From Aspidapion aeneum (Eukaryota > Arthropoda > Insecta > Coleoptera > Brentidae): DNA of 64,000 nucleotides. Positions 25,201 through 37,200 of this stretch are shown in pieces. Location: positions 11,797,764-11,861,763 of the forward strand of contig OY755047.1 in assembly GCA_963576565.1 (NCBI GenBank), read 5' to 3'. The translations under genes and the position numbers were made by a program. Position 1 is the stretch's first letter, and every line of letters starts with the position of its first letter. A model generated the notes under the pieces. The model saw only the letters and a program-made list of their open reading frames with translations. It made no database searches and was not told where the DNA came from.

Positions 25201-28200
25201 TTTCTAAGTCACAATCTCGGAGTGCTTGACTAATATGTGTTGCATATGAATGATACTTAAATTTTTTAAGAATTCTTTGTGCAGTTGAATGTGTGAAGTA
25301 CCACTATTTTCCAGTTCATGAAGGGAGATGCGAGGATTGTTGACGACACTTTGTAAAACCAGAGCTTTAATATTTTCATCAGGTTGTCGATTACGATTTT
25401 GTTTTTTAAATGAACCATATTCAATTAAATTATTTCTAAGTATTCTGAAGATTGACAAACCTTGTTGTTGTCTTTCTGGATATCTCTGAAAGTACATTTC
25501 TCGAGCTCTTCCAGCATTCTTATTACACAAAATATAACATTCATACATATCTACTTTCTCCCAATTTGGAAAACTTTCCATGTTAAATTTGATTGATGTG
25601 ACAAAAAAAATCTTAAGTAATTTAGAAACTTTAAAACTGCAACAGATAAATCAAATAAATGACAAAGTTTTGACAGATAGTTACGTACGTAGGTATGACA
25701 ACAAACGCAACTACGGCCTTTGTTTCACAGCCATGCAAGTATTATACATGGTTGAAAAGCTCTTTTAATGCTCGATTTATTGACGTATAAATTCAATATG
25801 GCGGTCATAAGAAATAAAAATCATTCGTGGACGCAAAAGTGCCAGAAATAGATTCTCTTCTTAGGAGGTAGGAGAAGTACCGAAAGCTGGAAAACTATAA
25901 GATCGATTAAAAAAGAAACATGCAGAGATATCATTTCACCAATACCAGACAAAGAATGGGATGAGCATTTTAAAAAACTGTTAACTGAAGATAGAGCAGA
26001 ATTCAAGGAAGACGCAAGAGACAATATAATTAGAACGATGGGATCTCCAGTACCCCTCACAATCTCTGAGGTCAAAAACGTGTGCACAACCTTAAAAAGC
26101 GGTAAATCTGCCGGACCCGGAAATATCCCAGCCGAACTTATTAAATATGGCACTGAAGAACTGTTTTGGAGATTACGGAATCTTTTCCAAAAATATTTAA
26201 ATGGAACTGTAGTCCCAACTGAGTGGAAAACGTCATATATATCCACAATACACAAAAAAGGAAGGAAAGATATATGTATGTGACAATTATAGAGGTATAT
26301 CTGTGACCAGTACGCTAAGCAGAATATACGGTAAAATAATAAGAAATAAAGTAGAGAGCGAATATAAAGACATGGGGGTAGAAGAACAAGCTGGTTTCAG
26401 GGCGGGTAAATCGACTTCAGATCATCTCTTTTGTATAACCCAAGTTATTGAAAAGAAAATGGCATACGGACAAGAGCTGCATCTGCTTTACTAAATCTAC
26501 TTTGGAAAGCGTTGGAAAACACAAACATAAGCGTACAACTAATTAAGGCCATCAAAGAGTTATACCGCAATACTAAGGCAAAATTTAAAATAAAAACAAA
26601 ACTAACTAAAGGCTTTCAAGTAAATAAAGGTCTTAAACAAGGTTGCTGTATCTCGCCTACGCTCTTCAAGATATACTTGGAACAAGTCCTTAAAGTATGG
26701 AAGAGAAAATGTCAAAACATGGGAATTCCGTTGGACGAAACCACCTTGTATACTTTATGTTTCGCCGATGATCAGATAGTAGTTATTATTAGGATTATGA
26801 CGACCTCGAATATATGACACGAAAAATAATAGAAGAGTACAATAAGTGGGGACTAGAGGTTAATCTCAATAAGACAGAGTATATGTGTATCGGTGGAATG
26901 AAACAGGATCTAATCTTAAATACCGGGCAGCGAATTCAGTCCTGTGATGAGTATAAATACTTAGGTCTAAAAAATTACAGCTGACGGAACACTAGACAAA
27001 GCTATACAGAAAAAATGGACGGAGATGGACTATTGGAGAAGAGCAGCAGGGAAATCAAAAAGAGAAAGAGTTACAAATCAAAGAATAAGAGAAATTATGA
27101 CAGTGGGTGAACGTACTTTAGTGGATGATATAAGAACAAAACAACTGGTGTGGTACGGACATGTACAAAGAATGAATGATGAAAGACTACCTAAACAAAT
27201 ACTACAATGGAAACCAACTGGTCGAAGAAAACGAGGACGGCCAAGGAGAAGCTGGAGAGAAGGAATAGATAGTGAAATAAGAATAAGAGGCCTAGATGAT
27301 GAATTATGGGCAAACAGAAACGAGTGGAGATTGGGTATCGGAAGACGTAGAACGTTGTGAAACCGATAATTATATTATATAAGAAATAACAAAGTTGGCT
27401 ATATGGTTTCAAAAAAATTTGAAAAAATTTGTTAACGTCATTCGATTGGCCGTAGTTCCTTATACAAAAGTACCAAATTTCATTAAATTTGTTTGCAAGA
27501 TGGCGGCGATATCTCTACTTTTCAAAAAACACAATTTTTAGTTTTTGCTCGATATTTTAGTAACCCCTGTAGATATCTTTAATATTGATACAGCACCTGA
27601 TTGGCCTTAGAATAGCGCAACTTTTTTCTTATTTAAACAAACTCGTATTCCGAAATCCCCATGTAGTTGCGCCGTTATCTGGGACACCCTGTATAGTTAA
27701 TTTCATTATTTTTGGACAACTTTTTTTCGTTGGCCTATGATATCCAGCTGAGAACTGTCAAAAAGTTATCTCAAAAATTATGAAATGAAATGTAGGTATA
27801 AGTACATTATAAAGCATTATTTAGTAAAAGCAGGACCATATTTTATTTTATGGGTATTTTAGAACTAGTTCACCATGTCTCATTTAGGCAAATTAAAAAA
27901 TTTCACAGAAAATTATATATTAAAAAACACCACTAATGCATCTATGGATTTTTTTTGACTTACTTAGTGGTATGTTGATTCAAATCATCCAAAGAATATG
28001 AAGGCAAGTCCTGTCTAAACTCTCCAGGCACATTTTTTCCGTGAATTGGTTTACTTTCCTGTTTTCCAAACACATTGTTTGTGTCTCTATTTGCTAAAAA
28101 AAGTCTTAAGTAGGTAATTAATAAGTTATTCATAAATATTATCTATTAAATTACAAATTGGTACTTTTTGGCACAGGGGGCATTAAAGGATGCAGTCCCT

Positions 28201-31200
28201 ACAAACATTTAACAACTTTGTAGGGTAAACTGCCCGGTTAGCCGTCCACGACCAGTTTTCGTCGGTTTTTATCCTTTTTGCCATAAAATAAGAAAACGAA
28301 CTATGTGTGGCCTAATTTAAGTGGGGGTATTTGTTCGTTGGTCCTCTCCCCACCAATTGGTGAAAATCGGATTAAAAAAACGTCAGTGCAACTTTGTCTT
28401 TAAGAGCATACACTCTCAGAGCTTACTCAATAAATCTTCATTTTTGGTTAGTGGAAGTGCCTGCGGGAAATAGCATGTAAGTTGAGTAGTTTTACAAATA
28501 TAACACATATTTTTTGTTTTTTAGTTAGATTAAGATTTTCCAAGTCCAAAAATGTAGAGTGGAAAGGCTAATTGATCTAAGTGCCAAAAAGCGTTTTTGT
28601 GGGAAACTAAAAAAAACTGTACAATACATGCACGCGGACTTACGGATGACGTGATTTTAAACATGTTTGTTAGGGCATAAGGTGGGGAAATTGCACTTAG
28701 TTCTTATAGCCCCGTATTGGCCTTGACACATACATCATTTTGGGTGGAAAATCTAAAATTTGTATATTTTGGCACTTAGATCATTTACCCTGGCCACTCT
28801 ACAAATATATATTTTAGCTAAAATTATTAACAATTTGTTTAAAAAAATGGGGGGTCGGCTAACTAGAATAATGAAAAGGCAAATTGAATTATTCGACCGG
28901 GCGGACGAAAATTGGGTTTTTAAGTTTTTGCCTTTGGTTCTCTTTCATGTTGTATTTATTTAAGTTAGATCAATTTTAGCAGATATAGAAGAAAGTTTTT
29001 ATTAGCTAGAATCATCTATGTCCCAGTTCCCGACCGCCTTTTTTAAATTATATTTATATTTGGGGGTCGAAATACTGGTATTATTCGAACTCTTGAATTC
29101 TGACCGGTCGAGAAACTGGGTTGCCTTGACCATACTAATTATTTATATTGGTTTTTATGGTGGAAATATAGGTTTTCTCGACCTTCTTTAAGAGGATTAT
29201 CCCAAACGTAGAAGTAATTAAAGAGTACAGTACTTCTGTTTTTCAATAATCTTATTACTTACTTCTTTCCTCAACTTACCGATATTTTAAACTTTTAAAA
29301 CCTAAAATATTTTAAAAATTATGTATATGTTATAAATATATGCAGATAAAATTCAAAATTAAAAAGAGAAAAAGAATTTAATTTAAAATAACCCAAGTAA
29401 CACAAACTGGACAATATAGTTTCAAAGCAAAAATTTTGCTGTGAAAGTGTTGTCAGAGCTTAGTTTTTGCTGTAAAACAGCTAGTTGTGGTTTAGAAATT
29501 ATTTTAGCTATAGAACCTCTCTGATAGCAGGTGTTTATGGGTGAAATGGCTATTGATGTAATATTATACAGGACTTGCTCTTTTAAAGTTAAATAATTGC
29601 TAATAAGCATGCTAAAATTTAGCTAGCTAAATAACATAAATTTTAAGCTCTTATTCCTATTATTTAGCTAGAAACAGCAACAATTTAGCAATTTTGTATT
29701 TTAAGCTGTTTATTACAAAACTTTTGAACAGACCCCAAAAATGCTTGACCAGAAGACCAGTGCGATTATGATTGTTGAAAAAAGGAGATTTATTTTCCAA
29801 TTGTGTCAGGCCTGATCCAAGGTTTGCAAACCGGTTGTGTGGTAACTCCCAGCCAATGACGCGGCATTTTGCCTGTTCCACGGTCAATAAAGAAAGACCT
29901 ATACGTTACATTATGAGAGAAAGAGAGATAGGTCTATTTAAAAGCCGAAAAAATACCAAAATTTATTACAAAATTAAATCATTTAAAAATTTATGATAAA
30001 AATTCCAATAGCTTTATAAATATCAGATTAAGGACACGATTATAAATACTTTTCCTACTCTCTTGTTCAATTTAATGAAATTTTTTACGCCGAACTCTAA
30101 AGCAAACTAGCCACATAATATTGGTTTTTTTTGGTGGGTAGGAAAACTAAAACTAGATTTTTTTGTGTAAAATTTATTCAAAAAATTTTAAAAAAAAGGA
30201 AGTTAAAATGACTAAAAGTCAATAAGGCAGTAAGGAAGTAGGTAGGTAATATAATGCGTGATTGTTATAACAGGTTATGATTTGTCTGAGCAATAGAACT
30301 CCAGTAAAGTAAAGTTTTATCATATACCTACATATGTACCTACCTATATTAAGCTCACAAAGTAAAAATTATTTTAATTACATAGGCATTTTATTATATA
30401 TTAAGGACATTTTATGGTACTTGAAGTACCAACCTCTGATGTACTTAAAGTACAGCGTGTCCCATTTTCGATGGGATTAAATGGGAAACACGGTTATTAT
30501 TAAAGATATCGATTTTCTGATTGCACCTTACCGTGCTCATTTTTGGAGCCCTTAAAAATGGTGTAATCGGATTTTTGCTATACCCCGTGGTTTCGCTAAT
30601 ACAAGGAGTTTTTGAAAAAATTGCATTTTAATTAATTCCTTGTATCTCGTTTATTTTGCAAGATATTTTTATTCTGTAAAAACCTTTCTATGGCAACTTT
30701 TTTAGAGCAAAATAATGACGTTGTCAATTTTTTAAAATATTGTTTAGTTTTTCAGATATGGTATTTATCATAAAAAAATTAAATACGGACCTGGATTTTT
30801 TTTATTACTACTTTCATTGGTTCCATGCTATTATTACCTTAAAATGATAAAACTTTAATATTTTTTTGATTTAAGGTTAAAAAAAACTATTTAATATTTG
30901 AAAAAAAAATTATAGTCCGAACCTGGAAATTTCCAACGTAATTATGAATTAAAAATTACAAGACACACTAGTTGAACGAGTTTTAGTTTATCTGTTTTGA
31001 AATGATAATTAAAAGATTTATAAATAAAGTAAAAAACGTTAAAAAGTTACAAAAATAATATCATATCAATTATTTGATGGTAGCACAGCAGGTCGTGAAA
31101 TTTACAAAACAAAAGCGTGGAATTGACATTGTCATTTTACTTGTCATTTTTGTGAATGGCAATTATTTTAAACTGGCTAGAAATCGGCCATATCCAGATT

Positions 31201-34200
31201 TTGAAAAATGTGATATGTTTGACTGCTTCATTCAAGCAACAAAATCCCAATATTTAAATGACAGAAATATTTTTATGCAAAATGCGTTAAGAAAAATTAC
31301 TCAAAAATGCCAACAATGTCTTACACATAATGGTAATCAGAAAAATTTGTTATTTTTTATAATTTGTTTTTTTTTGTATTTTTCGTAGACCTTGTTTCAA
31401 ATAAATCTGTAAATTAACGTAAAACCATTTTAATATGCTAAGTATCAAAACAGTTAAACTAAAAATTGTTTAACTAGCAATTTTTAATTTATATTTATGT
31501 TGGAAATATCCAGATTCGGACTATTTTTTTTTTAAATATTAAATATTTTTTTTTACCTTAAAACAAATTTTTTTTAAATTTTTATTATTTTATGATAATA
31601 CTAGCATGAAACCAATCAAAATAGTAAAAAAAAAATCCAGGTCCGTATTTAATTTTTTTATGATAAATACCATATCTCAAAAACTGAACAATATTTTAAA
31701 AAGTTGACAAGGTCATTATTTTCTTCTAAAAAAGTTGCCATGAAAAGGTTTTTACAGAATAAAAATATCTCGCAAAATAAGCGAGATACAAGGGATTATT
31801 AAAAATACAATTTTTTCAAAAACTCCCTGTATTAGCGAAACTACGCGGTATAGCAAAAATCTGATAACGCCATTTTTAAGGGCTCAAAAAAAGAGCACGG
31901 TAAGGTGCAATCAGAAAATCAATATCTTTAATAATAACCGAGTTTCCCATTTAATCCCATCGAAAATGGGACACGCTGTACTTTGTTTTAGTGTACTTGA
32001 AGTAGGTACTTAACAAAATCAAGTAAAATGTGTACATTGTTATAAATAGTTTAAGTAACAAGGGCTTATAAGTACTGTTCATCTAGTTGTACTTTAAGTA
32101 AAGTACTTAAAGTTTACCCTTTTTAGCAATTTTTAACAAAAATATGTCCTTTATAATGAGGGGCATTTTTTGTCCAGAATTGCCAAAAAAGGTTATTTTA
32201 AATCTTGTTTCAGGTACGAGCGGATCGGAGTACTGCATTTGCATAGCGCAAGGAAGCAAATTCGTTCAGTGTTACTCACTGTAATGAAAACGCCGCTTAA
32301 GGTTTTATCTGCTATTTTTATAAAAAATCATCTGTTTTTAAAGTTTAGTCCCTAGTTTGAACGGTTGCTCTTAAATCACGGCAAAAATGTGTTTTAAAAT
32401 TACCAGTTTTCGACCAGGAGTGGGCGATAAACACCAATGTATTGTCCGCTAATGGTCGAATAATACCCGGTTTTCGAAATTCACGGGCCAGTTTTTCGAC
32501 CTAGGAAAACCCCAGTTTTAGACCGGTCGAAAACTGAAAATTTTTGGACAAAACGAGGGCAGCACCAGGTCGAAAACTAGAAAAAATGACAATTTTTATT
32601 TTTAAATTTTCTAGAAACTCCAGCTTAACACAGTTGTACCTAAAATGAAGTTTTTTTCGTTTTTAAAGCATTAAGGAATGATAATTATTCAATTTTAAGA
32701 ATATATTCCTTTGAAAAGATAAAGATTTAGAGCTTCAAACTTGACATTTTCACTAACCGGACGAAAACCGGGTCTTCTACCCTACATACAAAATTATTCA
32801 ACCCTGAAGTTTCTCAAGAAATATGAGGTTTATCCAAAATTAAAGGCCTATCCTGGTGCCCCTCCTAGAACAAAAAGTTGTGTAGGGTAAAACACCCAGT
32901 TCGCCGTCCACCCCCAATTGTCGTCCACTTTGGCACTTTCTGCCTAAAAATAAGATAACAAGAACCATATGGCTCCATCTATGGACACTTTCTTAAAAAA
33001 TGATCCTTCCCCCACCAAACGGTAAAGTCGTTTTTTAAATTGCGCCAAAAGTTTAGCCAGTACGGTCTTGTCTTTAGAAGGGTGAACGTGCGTTGAACCA
33101 AAGTGAAGTTTTCGTTATGTTTTTGCTAGTCTAGGTGCCTGCGGGAATTAGCGAGTAAGTATTAGAATTTTACAAAATGTGTTGAACTTTTATGTTTTTT
33201 AGTTAGAATAATAATTTCGAAAAACATCACTTTTAATTACAATTTCTTAGTTTTTCTATCAAAAAATGGGTGGTCGCCGAACTGGATGAAAAAAAGGTCA
33301 AAAATAATTATTCGTCCAGGTGGACGAAAACTGGGTTACTGGTCCATGTGCTTATAATCTATCCTAATCTTTTATTATTAAAATTAGTGAAATGCTAAGA
33401 CACATTACAAACAGATTTTTTTTTCTATAATATCATGTCCAGTTCTCGTCCGCATTTTTCTCTTCGTTTACCAGAGTTATTATTGACACAAAATCGGCAA
33501 AATTTGGCTGGTCGCAGAAATGGAATTTTTCGACCACCCAAAATATGGCCGGACGAAAAACTGGAATCTTTCGACCACATCAATTTTGTATTGATTTTGA
33601 CGGACGAGAAACAGGTTTTTTTCGACCACTAGCAATTAAGAAGTTAATCCCTGACTGTCTTGTTAAAATAGGTAATTAAAAAATGGAAGTTGGTACCTAC
33701 CTATAAGTATAGGGCATTCCCAGTTGGAAACTCTTGACATTTTTCGGGTACTTCTAGGGACAATAAAAAAATGGTCCACATTGCAAAGTTAAAATTTTAT
33801 AAGAATTTAAATAGGAAAACTGCATTTTGGTAATGTTTACCATTTTTGAGATACAAATCCTTTTGAAAAAATTGCATTGGTGTTCATAATTTTATTATTT
33901 AGGTAAGTCTTTTTTAATTTTTTGAAGATTTTTTTATTTAGCTAGTATAAAATAGAATTGAATTTTTCAGATTACACCATATACTTTTTAGGTAGGTACC
34001 TGGTGTGTGTACAATTTGTTTTTTTTGTTTTGTCTAGACGATTTTGTACTTTTTTATGTATTGAAACATTTTCGATACTTAACGCTTTATTTTGTTTAAT
34101 TTTTTTAATAAAAGTTGAAAATTAAATGCTTTGTTTTTCTGTATTTAAAAAATATGGCTGAATTTTTCAATGAGGATAATGGCGTCAAAACATTTAAAAA

Positions 34201-37200
34201 AATATTATTTTAAATCTCGTCGTTATATTCTATGACATCACTGTCTGCAATGAAAAATTTAACTATATTTCATATTCTTTTTGTAACCATAACGAAATAA
34301 AAAAAATTGGATTTCTAGGTATACCAAAAAAAAGTACACAGATATTTCGACTAAATTTCCTCAACCCAAGAATAATAACGACTGTAACTTATGGTGACTA
34401 AACTAGTTTACCATCAAGATTTAAGTTGAAGTTGGCTTCAACAAGAACATTAAACACAAGAAACCGAATACTCTTCCAGTTGTTCCACTATGTTTTTTAG
34501 GTACACTAATATACTTAACGAACTACGCGGGAATATTGCTCCTAAATCTGCTCAAATCAAGTTTTTCCTTGTGAATTTCATCCAAAAAACCCCAATTTTC
34601 GACCAGTTTATTTGGCGTGTGGTCGATTAATTCCTATTTTTCGTCCTAAAATGGTTGAATAATACCAGTTTTCGACCGCAAACAAACCAGTTGTTCGAAC
34701 CACCAAAACCTAGTTTTTGTCCGGTCGAAAAACTAGAAATTTTTGGATGGAAGGAGGGTAAAACGACATTTTTTTCATTTTAATTGTCTGGAACTGTTAG
34801 ATTAAAGCAAAAAAATCTAAATTAATTATTTTTGAATTCTTAAATCATCAAAGAATGGAAATTAGCCGCTCATAATACCAACAAAAACTTTAATATATTT
34901 TATGCTAATGTACAGGGTATAAGGGATAAAATCTCTGATTTTGAATTACTTCTTGAGGAATCAAAGGCAGACTGCTTTTGTATTAATGAACACTGGTTAA
35001 AGCAAGATGAGTTCTCTCAATTAAAAGTAAACAGCTTTACTGCTATAACTAGCTTCTGCAGAAAAGATAAAATACATGGGGGTGTGGGTATTTATCTTAG
35101 GGAAGATCTTGAATGTCAAGAGCTTAATTTGTCAAATCTTTCAAGGGAATTGCAGTGTGAGGTGGCTGGGATTCATGTTCCCTCTATAAACTTGCAAATC
35201 TTAACAGTATATAGATCTCCAAAAGCGGACCTCAATTCATATCTAGATGTCATGTCTGAAGTTCTGGGAAAAATAGATTATACATGTCACATAATAATTA
35301 TTGGTGACTTTAACGTTCATTATGAACTGCAAAACTGCAGGGAGGCTGATTATCTTAACTTCTTTTTCAGTTCCTATGATCTGTTTCCAACAGTAAATTT
35401 TAAAACAAGGGATGAAGCAACTCTTGACAACATATATGTTAATTTTAACAGGTGCAATCTGGACATTGGTCCTGTCACTCTGGAGGGAATCTCTGATCAC
35501 TCTGGTCTGGTTTTTGATACACCATTGAAATTTACCTATAATTATAGCACTAGAGTTACCTTCAGACCAATAACTGATAAAGGTCTCTCCAGTCTATATG
35601 ATCAACTGAGACTCTATAACTGGAGCTCAATAACTGAATCTAGAGTTAGTGTAGAGGATCAGTTCTGTGACTTTTTTGGGGTTGTGACCAGTGTTATGGA
35701 GAAATGTCTGCCACTCAGGTCAAAGATGGCAGTAAAGAATCAGCGGGGGCATAAAATCAGCTGGTTTGATGATAGCCTCAGAGATATGAGGGGCAGACTT
35801 CAAGTGCTTAGCCTTCTAAACAAACAAAATCCAATTTTGGTGCCAAAAACCGTGGTCACTGACTACAAAAAACAATACAGAGCTGAACTTACTAAAACAA
35901 AAAGAGCTGCCCACGATAATTATATTAATAATGCACCTAACAAGTCCTTAGCCATGTGGAGTGTCATTAAATCTCATAAAAACTCTGTTCCAACTGCGAA
36001 GTCCAGCCAACTCAATGCTCAGATATTCAATGACTTTTTTGTATCAGTAGCAGAAGAGATTATAAAAAATCTTCCCAACTCTATCACTTCCTACAATGAC
36101 TACTTAACAGGACAGTTCACAGGGAATAGTTTCAAGTTCCACTCAGTTACACAAAAAATGGTATTGGATAAAATTTATAGTCTTAAAAACAGTAGTAGCA
36201 AAGATTGCTATGACATGAATTCTAAAATTATTAAACATCTCAAAAATGTAATAAGCAAACCTCTGACTGACATGTTTAATCATTGCATTGAAACCAACAA
36301 TTTTCCATCTGTTCTTAAATTAGCCAGAGTGGTGCCTATTTTCAAAAATAAGGGAGACACTGAAGATCAGACTAATTACAGGCCCATTTCACTTTTACCT
36401 ATAATCTCAAAAATCTATGAATCTCTTTTAAAAGACCAAATTAATGAATATTTTGAGCAAAACCAAATTTTTACATTGAACCAATTTGGCTTCCGAAGCA
36501 AAAGAAGCACCACTTTGGCTATTGATCGCTTGACTGAATTTGTTGCAGAGGGATTTGAGAATAAGCAAAGCACATATGCTACTTTTCTTGACTTGACCAA
36601 GGCCTTTGATTGTATTTCCTTTGAGATCCTCTATAAAAAACTATCTCACTACAACTTTGACCCAAGTAGTATAGCCCTGGTTAAGTCCTATCTAGAAGAT
36701 AGGGAACAGTATGTGTGTTTTAATGAAGAGCAGTCGAGAAAGCAGAGGATTTTGCATGGTGTTCCCCAAGGCTCAGTGCTGGGTCCGTTGCTGTTCCTCA
36801 TTTATATAAATGATTTGCCTAATTTCAGCAATCTTATAAACCTGCTCATCATCCTGTTTGCTGATGACACTACCACCTTGCTTCGCTATCATCCCTCAGA
36901 TCCAATATTGCAATGGTCTCAAAACAAACAGTTACAAATTGAGAACTGGTTCCTAGCCAATAAGCTTAGTCTTAACAATAGTAAGACTCAAAATATAAAT
37001 TTTACATTGCAAACCTCTCCATTAACCTTAGAAAGCAATGAATCAGTAAAATCTCTGGGGGTTTACCTGGATCCTGGGATGACCTGGGAGGCTCAGGTGA
37101 GTCATCTTAGCTCCAAACTGTCAAAGATTACTTTTCTCATAAGGGGTCTTTCAAAAAACGTATCTAGGAATACTCTGTTGATGGCATATCATGGATACTT

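Larger units (their letters stand above)
23041..27691 (-). mobile_element. Tc1/mariner-type composite with about 390-bp inverted repeats
   Basis: The left end CAGGTTGTCCCAAATAAAAG and the right end, inverted, at 27691 (gggacaccctg) are flanked by TA. The left arm 23041-23430 matches 25745-25820 plus 27383-27691, because a LINE interrupts the right arm. A transposase remnant (24504-25581) lies between. A Crypton-like element (23474-24205) interrupts the left part. Confidence 0.85.
28221..32784. mobile_element. Motif-array element A (TAGGGTA ends), containing a fold-back element
   Basis: It begins TAGGGTAAACTGCCCGGTTA and ends with the inverse (gggtcttctaccctA). Interior 28240-29110 and 32400-32784 repeats variants of CCAGTTTTCGACC / GGTCGAAAACTGG on both strands. 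Segment 28221-28560 aligns with 32883-33230 of element B, including gtgcctgcggg. The 1.5-kb fold-back 30453-31978 is nested inside. No coding region was recognised. Confidence 0.55.

Noticed and set aside
28760..28963. 67-aa plus-strand frame
   Set aside because: It lies inside the motif-array element, with no homology or coding features.
31074..31388. 104-aa frame as a functional transposase
   Set aside because: It has no recognised catalytic motif and is disrupted in the sister copy.
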